Part shown: positions 30,310-40,200 of the stretch, in pieces
Layout: every line of letters begins with the position of its first letter
How positions within the stretch are numbered: position 1 is the stretch's first letter
Source of the DNA: Gammaproteobacteria bacterium
GTDB lineage: Bacteria; Pseudomonadota; Gammaproteobacteria; Chromatiales; Chromatiaceae
NCBI GenBank assembly: GCA_024227135.1
Contig: JAAELC010000133.1
Span: 1 to 52,486 of the forward strand
Direction of reading: 5' to 3'
Length of the DNA stretch: 52,486 bases
The notes under the pieces: generated by a model
Seen by the model: the letters and a program-made list of their open reading frames with translations, nothing else
Databases searched by the model: none
What the model was told of the DNA's origin: nothing
Made by a program: the position numbers and the translations under genes

Positions 30310-30598
30310 CGCCGGCACCCGTATCGGTATTGAGTTCTGTTCTTAACACCCGCCACTGCAACGGTATTGCCACAGAATTCCGGCCGGATCCTGATCGTTT
30401 CCGGTACCAAAGTGCGCTCCGGCGCTTGCGCAGAGCTTGATCGAGTGGTGTCTGTACAGGGGAAAGGCGAGTGCAGCACCCACACGCCGGGTACGCCAAT
30501 CTCCAATTCCTGCGCCCGGGATACCTGTGGAAAAAATGACAGGCGCCGGATGATTTCAGGGTGAAGGACAGCCCCACCCGCACTGCACCGACCACAGA

Positions 30599-32296
30599 TC
30601 AATCATTCCTGACGCCGTGATCGTCCCGGTAATCCTTCACCGCATCCGAGACACGCACGAAGATCTCATCTTCAGCGAATGCATACCCCATGTCTTTTCT
30701 TAGTTCCATTTCCCGCAGTGGAAGATGGGCCCGGGCAACCGCCAGTTCGATACCCTGATCCCTCAGTTTCTTCATGTAGGGCCTGAGTTTTTCAAGTGCC
30801 GTGTAATCCACGGAGGTAATGGCCCTGGCGTCGACCACCACCCGGCGGACCGGGTGCTTCTGCTGATCGATAAAGCCCTGAAGCCGTTCGATAAAATAAG
30901 TGGCATTGGCAAAAATTAAAGGACCGTAGAAACGATAAACCACCAGACCGGGGATACCCTCCTCCTCATCATCATCCCCCAGATCGTGAAGCTCCTTGGA
31001 TCCCGGCTTGCGTACCAGCAGCGCGTCGTGAGGGCGGGCCAGATCGGAGAGCAGAATAGCAATGGAAAACGCGGTTCCCAGGAGTATTCCCGGAAGCACG
31101 CCGATGAACACCACCGCAGCCGTGGTGGTAATGGCAATCCAGGCTGTCTGGCGGTGCTGAACCCAGATGTTTTTGACCCCTGCAATGTCTATCAATCCGA
31201 AGCCGGTGAAGGTCAGGATAGCCGCGATGGTCACATTGGGCAGGTGTGTCAGTGCATCGACCGCAAATACGAGAAACACCCCGAGAAAAACCACCGAGGC
31301 CAGATTGGCCACCTGGGTTCGTCCCCCTGTCGCACTGTTCAGCAAGGTACGGGTCTGACTCCCCCCGACGGAAAAACCCTGCACTGCTCCTGTGGCCAGG
31401 TTGGATGCCCCCAGGGCCATCAATTCCCGGTCCGGGTCGATCTCGTAATCATGTTTCTCCGCCATCGCCCTGCTGAGCAATATGCCTTCAGGAAAAATCA
31501 ACATGGACAGACCCAATGCCCCCATCGCCAGGGTAGCGATATCGTCCAGATCGAAAGTAAAATCTGTAGCCTTAAAGGCGATATCCTCAATATTCCCGAT
31601 GGTACTCACCCCCATGGACTCGAAATCCACCAGCAATCCGCAGACCAGCGCCAGAAAGAAGACCGGTACCAGAGGGGGAATACCGGTGATCAATCGTTTA
31701 CAGATCATCAGCAGTATAAGCGTTACAACCGCCGCTCCCAGGGTGGGAAGATGGGTATCCGCAACCTTCCCGATCCATTCGATCAGGCGCTGGACCAGCC
31801 CGTCCTGCTCCAGATCCACACCAAATAACTTGCCCCACTGGCTCATCACTATGACCAGAGCCGCGCCATTGAGATATCCAAGCAATACTGGTGTTGAGAG
31901 AAAACTCGCAACGGCGCCTAGCTTGAATTTGGCCGCCATGATCAGTATCAGACCGGTAAATACGGCAAGCCAGGTACCGGCAATCATCGCTTTGGCCGGA
32001 TCTCCCCCGGCGAGAGGCAGTATGGCCGCCCCCACCAGCAGGGCGACCGCCCCGTCAGGGCCCACATTCATGTGTCGGGAAGAGGTAAAGAGGAAGTAGG
32101 CTATTGTCGCGGCGATAGCGCTGTAAATTCCGGCAATAGGACCGAACCCTGCCAATTCCGCGTAAGCCAGCGCGGAAGGAATCAAAACCAGACAGATTAC
32201 CAACCCGGCCAGGATATCCGGACCCAGATCCTTCTTTTTGTAACCGGTGATAACCCGAACTCCCGGAAGAAAATCGATAATACCTGATCCAGCCAT
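30599..32296 (-). CDS. SulP-family anion transporter with STAS domain
   Basis: This is a 565-residue inner membrane anion transporter. The N-terminal 420 residues are hydrophobic with 10-12 transmembrane helices, starting with the SulP hallmark GLVICLVLIPSALAYAELAG. The C-terminal 110 residues are a STAS domain (VVVDARAITSVDYTALEKL). Family members carry sulfate, bicarbonate or dicarboxylates; the sequence does not settle which. It is transcribed away from the peroxidase operon and is the only gene in its unit. Confidence 0.92.
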   Translation of the reverse strand: MAGSGIIDFLPGVRVITGYKKKDLGPDILAGLVICLVLIPSALAYAELAGFGPIAGIYSAIAATIAYFLFTSSRHMNVGPDGAVALLVGAAILPLAGGDPAKAMIAGTWLAVFTGLILIMAAKFKLGAVASFLSTPVLLGYLNGAALVIVMSQWGKLFGVDLEQDGLVQRLIEWIGKVADTHLPTLGAAVVTLILLMICKRLITGIPPLVPVFFLALVCGLLVDFESMGVSTIGNIEDIAFKATDFTFDLDDIATLAMGALGLSMLIFPEGILLSRAMAEKHDYEIDPDRELMALGASNLATGAVQGFSVGGSQTRTLLNSATGGRTQVANLASVVFLGVFLVFAVDALTHLPNVTIAAILTFTGFGLIDIAGVKNIWVQHRQTAWIAITTTAAVVFIGVLPGILLGTAFSIAILLSDLARPHDALLVRKPGSKELHDLGDDDEEEGIPGLVVYRFYGPLIFANATYFIERLQGFIDQQKHPVRRVVVDARAITSVDYTALEKLRPYMKKLRDQGIELAVARAHLPLREMELRKDMGYAFAEDEIFVRVSDAVKDYRDDHGVRND

Positions 32297-32394
32297 GGTG
32301 TCCCTTCTCCCAGCAAAAATTTACACCATGATAACCCCAATCCACGGTAAGGTTTAACCGCCTTTACCAGGGTAATTGCCGAGTTCCTGTGAGG

Positions 32395-32440
32395 GCTCCC
32401 CGGCAGCATACCCGGGAGGCGGTACTGTCTGCCGGGGAGC
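32395..32440. repeat. Perfect 12-base inverted repeat upstream of the peroxidase operon
   Basis: GCTCCCCGGCAG (32395-32406) and CTGCCGGGGAGC (32429-32440) are perfect inverted arms around a 22-base centre that itself has CCCGGG. It lies between the divergent SulP gene and the four-gene operon, about 130 bases upstream of the first ATG. No T-run follows on either strand at once. It could be an operator for a dimeric regulator, a transcription attenuator or a cruciform. Downstream of it a T-rich stretch (32483-32496) and CATAAT (32505-32510) form a weak promoter candidate. Confidence 0.5.
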
Positions 32441-32566
32441 GCAGGTATCCGGCAACTGTCAAAAATCTCAGAAAATTCCTCCTTTTTCTTTTTTCAGAAT
32501 CAACCATAATCTCTTAAAATACGGGTATTGCTCAGCCATACGAAACCCCTATAAGGAGGCGTTCAT

Positions 32567-33229
32567 ATGTCGAATATTGCCGGGAAGGCATACGCCATGA
32601 ATGTGGTAACCCCCGCCAAATGGTACTGGGTGTGGGTCAATAAACTGTTTTTCTGGTTCGTGCAACTGCCGGGAGGAGCAGCATATCTAAAAGGTCTCCT
32701 GACCCTGTCCCTGATTCACTATGCCCGCTGGGCTATTGTCAGCCCGAAGGAGTTTCCCCATCTGGACGAGAGCCAGCCGAAAGAAAAACTAAAATACTCC
32801 TACATGTTTTTTTTCAGTAATTTCAACGGCAGTTGGGACCAGTACGTCGACTCCTTTCACGCCGCCATCCCCCAGGGCCTGGATCTGTTCTGGTTCAAAA
32901 ACGTGAAGTATCCCAAATCCGTACCACTACAACCCTTCCATGCCTATATCACCTACAACCAGATCTGGACGAGTCACTATTACAGCGCCTATCCCCTGGC
33001 CACCTCAAACGATATCAAGAGTGCCAGGCACCTGACCCGGGAATTGCGGGCATTCAGTGAATCCAGCGCCCGGGCCGATCCCCTGGAGTTCCATGAAGCC
33101 TATCAACGGCTGCTCCGTGATGTGCAGCAGGACATCAGCATCATGGAGCGCACCCCCATCGTCAGCTTGTCTGCACAAGCGGTAGAGCAGCGACTTGATC
33201 AGGCAGATGCAGAGAGGGCAGACCAATGA
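32567..33229 (+). CDS. Unknown protein, first of two related genes in the heme peroxidase operon
   Basis: I do not recognise a named family for this 220-residue protein. Its N-terminus is rich in aromatic and hydrophobic residues (about 18-50), possibly membrane-associated but without a clear signal peptide. The core has HYARWAIV (51-58), then FFFSNFNGSWDQYV (81-94), then FHAYITYNQIW and HYYSAYP (137-143), then a helical tail. The strand-helix-strand order suggests a ferredoxin-like fold. It shares this core with the next protein. The start is set by AAGGAGG nine bases before ATG. Its end overlaps the next gene by four bases. Possibly a substrate-delivery or regulatory subunit for the heme enzymes downstream; that is inference. 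Confidence 0.8.
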   Translation: MSNIAGKAYAMNVVTPAKWYWVWVNKLFFWFVQLPGGAAYLKGLLTLSLIHYARWAIVSPKEFPHLDESQPKEKLKYSYMFFFSNFNGSWDQYVDSFHAAIPQGLDLFWFKNVKYPKSVPLQPFHAYITYNQIWTSHYYSAYPLATSNDIKSARHLTRELRAFSESSARADPLEFHEAYQRLLRDVQQDISIMERTPIVSLSAQAVEQRLDQADAERADQ

Positions 33230-33924
33230 TGGATATCATCCGGGTTCTGGTTACCGGGCTGTTGAGGCGCTGGTACGACAACCTTCGAAACCTCCTGACC
33301 GGCACCAGGCCGCCTGCGGGGGCGGCAGGCTTGACAGTGCTTTGTCCCATCATCAATGACAGTGATGGAAACCAGTCTCACGTCATGGCACTGCGTCAAC
33401 ACCTGCAGGACCTGCCGCTCCATGAAAACAGTCCGATGGCAGCAGTACCGAACACCTATCTGTGCCGCTTTTACATCCTGAACGATGTGTTCTACCAGGG
33501 AGCCCCGGCAGAAGAGGAGCATCTGAAATCAAAGTACCTGGTCTACTCCACCAATTTTCATGGCGACCTGGATAGCTATCTGTCAGGCATGTGGGAGCAT
33601 GCCCAGGAGAGTATTCGACAGGTCTGGAGGCATTGTGTGGCCTTCGAAAATGTTAGGACTACTGCGGATTTCGTGGCATACATGAAAAAATGCCAGGTTA
33701 GAAACCACCTGTTTTTTAACGGATCAACCGGGGACCCACTCAACCGGCAGCTGAAATCTCTGTACCTCAAACAGGAGTTTTCCCGTTTTGTCTACGATCA
33801 CCAGAACACACCACCGGAGGATCTGCAGAGGGCGTTTCAAGCGTTCATAGCACGCACTCAGCCCGGCAATCCGGACTCACCGACCTGGGTAGCGGGTGCC
33901 GATACGGAATCGATCAAAACTTAA
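33226..33924 (+). CDS. Unknown protein, paralogue of the preceding gene
   Basis: This is a 232-residue protein without a family I can name. Segments 77-190 align with the preceding protein: TYLCRFYIL to HYARWAIV, KSKYLVYSTNFHGDLDSYL to the FFFSNFNGSWDQYV stretch, and FVAYMKKCQV to FHAYITYNQI. The Asn-Phe-x-Gly core (STNFHGD) is kept. It has an extra N-terminal strand-helix part (about 30-70; GLTVLCPI). No signal peptide is evident. The start ATGATG overlaps the stop of the preceding gene, and the DyP gene starts 15 bases after its stop, so all are co-expressed. Role unknown. Confidence 0.8.
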   Translation: MMDIIRVLVTGLLRRWYDNLRNLLTGTRPPAGAAGLTVLCPIINDSDGNQSHVMALRQHLQDLPLHENSPMAAVPNTYLCRFYILNDVFYQGAPAEEEHLKSKYLVYSTNFHGDLDSYLSGMWEHAQESIRQVWRHCVAFENVRTTADFVAYMKKCQVRNHLFFNGSTGDPLNRQLKSLYLKQEFSRFVYDHQNTPPEDLQRAFQAFIARTQPGNPDSPTWVAGADTESIKT

Positions 33925-33939
33925 CTCAGGATCAGCGCT

Positions 33940-35529
33940 ATGAGTATCGATCTTCAGGATATCCAGGGGAACATCGTCAAAGGTTACGCCCAATACGACT
34001 ACCCGAAAGCTCGCTATGTTTTCTACCACATCCGGAACGAAGTGGCCGGGCGGGCATTCGTCAAGGGCATAGCTCCACTGGTCACCACAGGCATTCCCTG
34101 GAATAAAAAAGCCAAACCCAACGCCGCCGATGCACCCCCTCCCGCAACGACCAACATTGCTTTCACCTACATGGGGCTGAAAATGCTGGGGGTACCACGC
34201 AAATCTCTACAGACGTTTCCCGAAGAGTTTGTCATGGGTATGAAACTGCGCAAGGACATCCTGGGTGACGATGGCCCGAGCGACCCCAGACACTGGGACC
34301 GTATCTGGCGGGATACGTCTGTGCATCTATGGATTTCTATCAATGGACGAGATCCGGCATCCATCGAAACACGCTATCAGGAAATCAGCCACCTGGTGGC
34401 CGAAAGCGACGGGGGGATCATACAACTCTCCGGTCATCACGGACCGGACGGAAGTACGGATCTGCCATACCAGAGCGCTTCTCTGATCTATAAAAACGGT
34501 ATTCCTCAGGCCCGTGAGCACTTTGGCTACCGTGACGGCATTGGCGAGCCCTACTTCATGGCATCGAGCGGACATCCCAATCGTGTCATTGGCGGCGGTA
34601 AACCCACCCGCGGAGATCCCGCCACCAGGAAGGGCTGGGAACCCCTGGAAACCGGAGAGTTCATACTGGGCCACCGGGACGAAGCTTTCGAAACACCCAT
34701 TGCCCCCCAGCCCCCCTTACTGGCATTCAACGGGACTTTCATGGTGTATCGAAAGCTCCATGAAAATGTGGGCAGCTTCAATCGATATCTGGATACGGTC
34801 GGCGAAAACTATCCGGGGGGCAAGGAATTGCTGGCTGCCAAGTTTTCCGGGCGCTGGCGTTCCAGCGGTGCACCTGTAACCCGGTTCCCGACCAACGCCA
34901 CGGCAGAAACCTTCGAATTCCAACTCAACGAGGCCGAAGCCAGGCTGTATGCGGAACGTGAAAATCCGTCAAAAGAAGCCAAAGAGGCCTATGTGGCGCT
35001 GAGAACCCAGATGGCAGCCTTTGACTATAACCACGACCTGGAGGGTTCACGATGCCCATTGGGGGCACATATCCGCCGCATCAACCCCAGGGGCGCCCTG
35101 GAACACGGCAAGGAAGCATTCAATACCCCGGGGGCATTGACCAATCGTCGGCGTATCCTGCGTCGCGGCCTGCCTTACGGAGAGGTAGCCGACGACAGCC
35201 GGGATGACGGAGACCACGGCATCATATTCATCGCGATCAATGCCAGTATCTCCCGCCAGTTTGAATTTGTGCAGCAACAATGGATCAATTACGGGAATGA
35301 CTTCAAACTGGCCAACGACAAAGACCCACTGACGGGCAATCACGGGGTGGATTCGAATCAGCAGCCGACGGGGCGGATGATACTTCAGGGCAACAGCACG
35401 GCCACTGAAAACCCTTTCTTTTGTGCCGGTATCCCTCGGTTCGTGGAAACCCGCGGAGGGGACTATTTCTTTATCCCCAGCCTGACCGCACTGCATATGC
35501 TGTCGAATGGCACCGTGGATCCAACCTGA
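33940..35529 (+). CDS. DyP-type heme peroxidase
   Basis: This is a dye-decolourising peroxidase using hydrogen peroxide with a b-type heme. The GxxDG motif is GYRDG (196-200, catalytic Asp199). The proximal heme His is in GAHIRRINPR (His377), followed by the RRRILRRG segment and the late FIPSLTALHML segment. At 529 residues it belongs to the larger group of DyPs, with an N-terminal DIQGNIVKGY strand. There is no twin-arginine or Sec signal, so it is cytosolic unless carried. The C-terminus lacks the hydrophobic tail used for encapsulin loading. It sits third in a four-gene operon. Confidence 0.95.
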   Translation: MSIDLQDIQGNIVKGYAQYDYPKARYVFYHIRNEVAGRAFVKGIAPLVTTGIPWNKKAKPNAADAPPPATTNIAFTYMGLKMLGVPRKSLQTFPEEFVMGMKLRKDILGDDGPSDPRHWDRIWRDTSVHLWISINGRDPASIETRYQEISHLVAESDGGIIQLSGHHGPDGSTDLPYQSASLIYKNGIPQAREHFGYRDGIGEPYFMASSGHPNRVIGGGKPTRGDPATRKGWEPLETGEFILGHRDEAFETPIAPQPPLLAFNGTFMVYRKLHENVGSFNRYLDTVGENYPGGKELLAAKFSGRWRSSGAPVTRFPTNATAETFEFQLNEAEARLYAERENPSKEAKEAYVALRTQMAAFDYNHDLEGSRCPLGAHIRRINPRGALEHGKEAFNTPGALTNRRRILRRGLPYGEVADDSRDDGDHGIIFIAINASISRQFEFVQQQWINYGNDFKLANDKDPLTGNHGVDSNQQPTGRMILQGNSTATENPFFCAGIPRFVETRGGDYFFIPSLTALHMLSNGTVDPT

Positions 35530-35541
35530 TGGCCCCATGAC

Positions 35542-36567
35542 GTGATGGATTCAGAGCCGAAGCTGGAACGTATCCCCCCGGACGAGTCCGAGCGTATCGC
35601 TGCGCTGGGACAGCGGTTGAAAGAAAAAGTCATCCGGGACAACGCCGGCGGGCCGATACGCCGGGATGCACACCCAAAAATGCATGGACTGGTAACGGCG
35701 GAGTTTATCATCGAACCGGATTTACCCGGGGAGCTGGCGGTGGGCCTTTTCAGGGAACCAGGCCGATTCCCTGCATGGATTCGCTTCTCCAATCAGGATG
35801 GCAAGCTGAAACCCGACATCAGGCGGGATATCCGGGGAATGGCCATAAAACTGATGGGAGTACCCGGTGAAAAACTGTTGCCCACCGAAGAAAATGCACC
35901 GACCCATGATTTCCTCACCATCAGTACAGACGTATTCGTCACCCGGGATGTGGCCGAATTCGATGACCTGGTCAAGGTACTGACGGGAAACCTGGTTGCC
36001 CAGCTGTTTTTCTTTTTGACCCACTGGCGGGTTACCTGGAATCTGATCCAATCGATGAGCAAATTCGCCAATCCCCTGCAGATCCGCTATTTCAGTACCA
36101 CACCCTATCTACTGGGAACCCGTGCAGTGAAGTACTCCGTTATACCTCATCCTGGACCCACGGATACCATTCCGGCCAAACCCGGCGAGAACTACCTGCG
36201 GGAAGCCATGACTCGCCAACTGGACCGGGAGGAAGCCCTGTTCGATTTCTGTGTACAGGTTCAGAAAGGCCCGGAGGAAATGCCGGTGGAAGACCCTGGC
36301 AAACGCTGGGATGAATCCCTTTCCCCCTTTTTGAAAGTAGCGACAATCCGCATTCCCCGCCAGACTTTTTCGACCCCGGTACGGGATAAGTTAGGTGAAA
36401 ATCTGTCATTCACCCCATGGCATGCCTTGCCGGAGCACAGACCACTGGGCGGGATAAACCGGGGACGTAAAATAATCTATGACATGATTTCAGCATTCAG
36501 GCACCGGGAGAACGAACAACCCCGCCGGGAACCGGCCGGATTCGACGGGGAAGACAGCATGGATTGA
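35542..36567 (+). CDS. Catalase-family heme protein (small, catalase-like)
   Basis: The protein has the catalase core without the C-terminal domain: a distal-side His in HPKMHGLVTAEF (near residue 48), the PAWIRFSN segment with the distal Asn, RGMAIKL, and a late RxxxY candidate proximal site (NRGRKIIYDM). The HRPLGGINRGR stretch is typical of the SrpA-like short catalases, which often act as peroxidases. It is 341 residues. The start is GTG at 35542, with an ATG as the next codon; the DyP stop is 12 bases upstream. Placed behind DyP, it could destroy or use peroxide, or act on lipid hydroperoxides; the substrate is open. Confidence 0.88.
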   Translation: MMDSEPKLERIPPDESERIAALGQRLKEKVIRDNAGGPIRRDAHPKMHGLVTAEFIIEPDLPGELAVGLFREPGRFPAWIRFSNQDGKLKPDIRRDIRGMAIKLMGVPGEKLLPTEENAPTHDFLTISTDVFVTRDVAEFDDLVKVLTGNLVAQLFFFLTHWRVTWNLIQSMSKFANPLQIRYFSTTPYLLGTRAVKYSVIPHPGPTDTIPAKPGENYLREAMTRQLDREEALFDFCVQVQKGPEEMPVEDPGKRWDESLSPFLKVATIRIPRQTFSTPVRDKLGENLSFTPWHALPEHRPLGGINRGRKIIYDMISAFRHRENEQPRREPAGFDGEDSMD

Positions 36568-36570
36568 CAG

Positions 36571-37227
36571 TTAGACCGGATCCAGGAGATAGACTTTCTC
36601 ATGTAATCGGGTCAATCCTTTTCGCTGAAACCTGGGGTTCTCCTGCAGAATCTCCAGAATCAGCAGCCGATCCACAGAAGCGTAACCAGCAAACAGTTCC
36701 CGAACTTCCTGCTCTTCCACGGAAAACGGTGGACCCTGCATCTGATGCTGGGGGTATTCCATGGTGACCAGCAAGGTGCGGGTCTTTGCCGGTGCGATGC
36801 GACTCAGGTGAGCGACGTATTCTTTTCTCATTTCGGTCGGCAGTGCGATCAAAGATGCCCGATCGAAAATCCCGGAGCAATCCCTGAGATCTTCAGCCTT
36901 CAATGCGAAAAAATCACCGCACAGGATGGTCAGTCCATCCGCTTCCCAGCAATCGAATTCACCTTGCCGGGTGACATTGGCAACCAGGTCGTTCTCTTCA
37001 AAGAAATCACGCACCGCTACGGCACTGATCTCCACCCCGGTTACCTGGTATCCCTCAGCGCGTAACCAGAGCAGATCCAGACTCTTTCCGCACAAAGGCA
37101 CGAACACCCGCCTGCCTTCCGTCAACTCCAGCCGATTCCAGAATTGCTCAAGATGAGTGTTGAAATGCCCCTGATGGAAACCGATCTCGTTGCGAAGCCA
37201 GCGCTGGTGCCAGAAATCAATTTTCAT
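36571..37227 (-). CDS. tpm: Thiopurine S-methyltransferase-family protein
   Basis: This is a SAM-dependent methyltransferase of the TPMT family, which in bacteria methylates thiols and selenium or tellurium oxyanions. MKIDFWHQRW is the family's N-terminal signature, and the VPLCGKSLDLLWL motif is the SAM-binding loop. The start is at 37227: the upstream in-frame 46 residues are not family-like, and this ATG comes one base after the stop of mscK (TGATATG), so the two genes are coupled. At 218 residues it is a normal length. No selenium or tellurium gene is nearby. Confidence 0.93.
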   Translation of the reverse strand: MKIDFWHQRWLRNEIGFHQGHFNTHLEQFWNRLELTEGRRVFVPLCGKSLDLLWLRAEGYQVTGVEISAVAVRDFFEENDLVANVTRQGEFDCWEADGLTILCGDFFALKAEDLRDCSGIFDRASLIALPTEMRKEYVAHLSRIAPAKTRTLLVTMEYPQHQMQGPPFSVEEQEVRELFAGYASVDRLLILEILQENPRFQRKGLTRLHEKVYLLDPV

Positions 37228-37228
37228 A

Positions 37229-40200
37229 TCAACCGGACACTCCATCCAGCGGCCCTGGATTACGGCTGATCCGCACTTCCAGGGGCTTGAGGGTATCGAG
37301 ATGTATATCCCGCTGAGGAAAGGAGATCTCGATACCGGCTTCGTTGAACTTGTCATTGACCGCATTGTGCAAAGCGGTAATGGTCGTCAGGCGATTGTCC
37401 ATATCGTCCAGGTAAGCTCGGAGAAAAAGGGTCAGCGCATTGTCACCGAAGGCTTCGAAGGAAGCGACTGGCTTGGGATCACTGATGACTTCGGTGTTCT
37501 CATTGGCTGCATCCACCAGCAACTGCATGGCCCGCTGGACATCGGTGCCGTAAGCAACACCAATGGTAAGCAGGATACGGTTTACTTTGTCGGTGAGTGT
37601 CCAGTTGATCACCTCCCCGGTGATGATCTGCTTATTGGGAATCAGCAATTCCTGTTTGTCATAGTTGGTGATGGTAGTGGCGCGTATCCGAATCCGGGAC
37701 ACCACACCGGTGGTGTTGCTGATGGTCACCCGGTCCCCTACCCGAATCGGTCGCTCGAACAGCAGAATGATACCGCTGATGAAATTGGCCACGATTTCCT
37801 GAAGACCAAATCCAAGACCTACGCTCAGAGCAGCGACCAGCCACTGGATACTGGACCACTGCAACCCGAGCGTACTGAAGGCGGTGAATACACCGATACC
37901 GGCGATCGTATACTGGGACAGCGCAGTGATGGCATAACGTGCCCCCGGATCCAGGGGAAGACGCTGCAACAACGTAATTTCGAGAATACCGGGAAGGTTC
38001 TTTGCCGCCAGGATGGTGATCAGGACGATGATCAGCCCGACAACCAGATCCCCAAGGGTCACCGGCACCTGCTTGGCCACCCCATCCACAATGCGACTGG
38101 CCTGGAAGGGTAATTCGGTGTTGTTGAGAAAACTCAATGCCGGTAGCAGGTCGATCCAAATCAACCAGGTACCGATGACGGCACTGAAAAGGTAGCCCGC
38201 CCTGATGAGTTGCTCGGCCTGCTCACCCAGCTGGTCAAAATCCAGTTGCTCGATTTCCACGGGAATAACGGGGGCGCCCTCCTCTTCCTGGTGCTCTTCC
38301 CTTTCTCTCTGGGCCCGCAACTCATCCCGCCGGCGCAGGGCATCCTGATATCGCAACCGGCGTTCAGCGATGTAGAGCGATCGAAGCAGCAGTTCCCTGA
38401 GCAGATACAGCACCACGAAAAACCAGAATGTTATCTCTCCCTGCTGGGCCAGACTCTGGGCTGTGTACTGGTAACCCAGCGCCGAAGTCAGGGCGAGAGC
38501 GACTGGCGCCATCACGATCAGGGGAAACCAGATGAAATGCAGCTGGATCAGTGCCCCTTCCGGCTTGTTCTCCTGTTCCCACAACATCAGCGCACCCTGA
38601 CTTCGTAACAGGCGATAGAGAAAAACCACGGCTATCACCATCAGTGCGATGAAAGCCAGCTGACCGGCTATCTGGGCTGATTGAGGTACCAGATTACCCG
38701 TGGAAACGGCAACCAGAAACCCCAGAATCACACCAAATGGCAGTACCCAGGTAAGCTCCCTGACAAGGGCTTCACAAACCGCCTTTGACCAGTGCAGATG
38801 CTTATCACCCAGGCCGTTGGGCAGGCAGATTTCCCGCAGGAAACCAAGACTGAACAGAATCAGTCCGGCTTTCAGCATACCGTTGGCGATGAGGGGCGTG
38901 AAAGCAGCTTCCGACGGCACCCGGGTCAGAAGCCACCCGAACCCCACCATCAGCAATGGCCAGGCGCCCACTATCACCAGGGTGCGGCCCAGTGCCCTGA
39001 TGGTCAGCAGAAACGAATCGGTGCGGATCGCCCGGGTCCTTTCACCAATACTCACCAGCATCCGCCTGGATTGCCGCCTCAACAGCAACAGTGCACAAAA
39101 AGGCAGAATGACCAGCACCACGATACCCTGCCGGCCGAATACCAGGGAATGAATGTCCTCCACGAACTGGAACCAGCTCGAGGGGGATAAATACCAGAGC
39201 AGTACCCCTCCCAGCGCGGAAGGTTCAACCAACGATTCGATCCCTGTGCCGGGAATCCACATCAGCTGCTCATCGATGTAGTCGGTAAAGGTACCAGACA
39301 GACTGACCAGTTCCCGTTCCGACAGATCCAGGGAAGTCAGCTTGCCAATGTAACGTCCGTAAACACTCTGCAACTCCCGGAGCGCCTCTCTTCTGTTTCT
39401 CGCCAGCTGAGAAGCCTCAGCGAGAAATGCCGCCCGCGTACCTCCCGACAGCTCGGGCGACAACACTTTATCCACACCCGAAACCACCGCGGTCAGATCA
39501 CTGCGCTCACGCAGCAACTCATCGATATCGATCTGCCGGTCTGTCGCATGGCTGATTTCATCGACTCTTTCCGCCGAAGTACGCCGGTAGCTTTGAACCG
39601 AGGGCAGGTCACTGCGCCTGCGCATCAGCATTTTACCAATCGCCACGCTCGGTCCCACCACATCGACCCGCTGACGGGTTTGTTCAAAATCGGTTTTTAT
39701 CTCTTCGAGCCCGCTTCTGATTCTCTCCAACCCTTCGATGACCCGTTTTTCCTTCTCGATCAAGACCTCCAAGTCGTTTCTATACTGGGCATTTTCCCCG
39801 GCGATCACGCGAATCACGGGGGGCAGCACCGCGGACCGATCCTGCATCTCCTCAGCTTCCGCGCGGGCATCCTTGACGCGCTCCTCCAGCACTTCCTGAG
39901 CCCTCTCCTTCAAGGCCGCAAGCCGGGGTTCTTTTCTGGAAATGGCCCCTTCCAGCGCATCCCGTTCCGCCTGCGCCAGACTGGTCAGGGTGTTGGTACT
40001 GCCCAGTTTCAGCTTCAACAGGTCCAACTCGTTCTGGCGCAGCATTCTACGGGCCTTGAGCGCCAGAATACGGGCCTGGGTCAGGGCCTGAGACTCATCG
40101 GGAACCGGGGTCTCGAGGTCGACGGCTATCCGCTCCAGTGAACTGTTTCTCGCCGCAATATCTTCACTCAGCCCCTTGGCGCCCACCAGCAACTGGGTCA

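Noticed and set aside
30221-30595. Minus-strand open frame of 124 codons over the hydrolase remnant
   Set aside because: Arg-, Cys- and Pro-rich sequence typical of a shadow frame; it overlaps the pseudogene end and has no start signal.
33940-35529. DyP as an encapsulin cargo
   Set aside because: The C-terminus has no hydrophobic targeting tail and no encapsulin shell gene is in the window.
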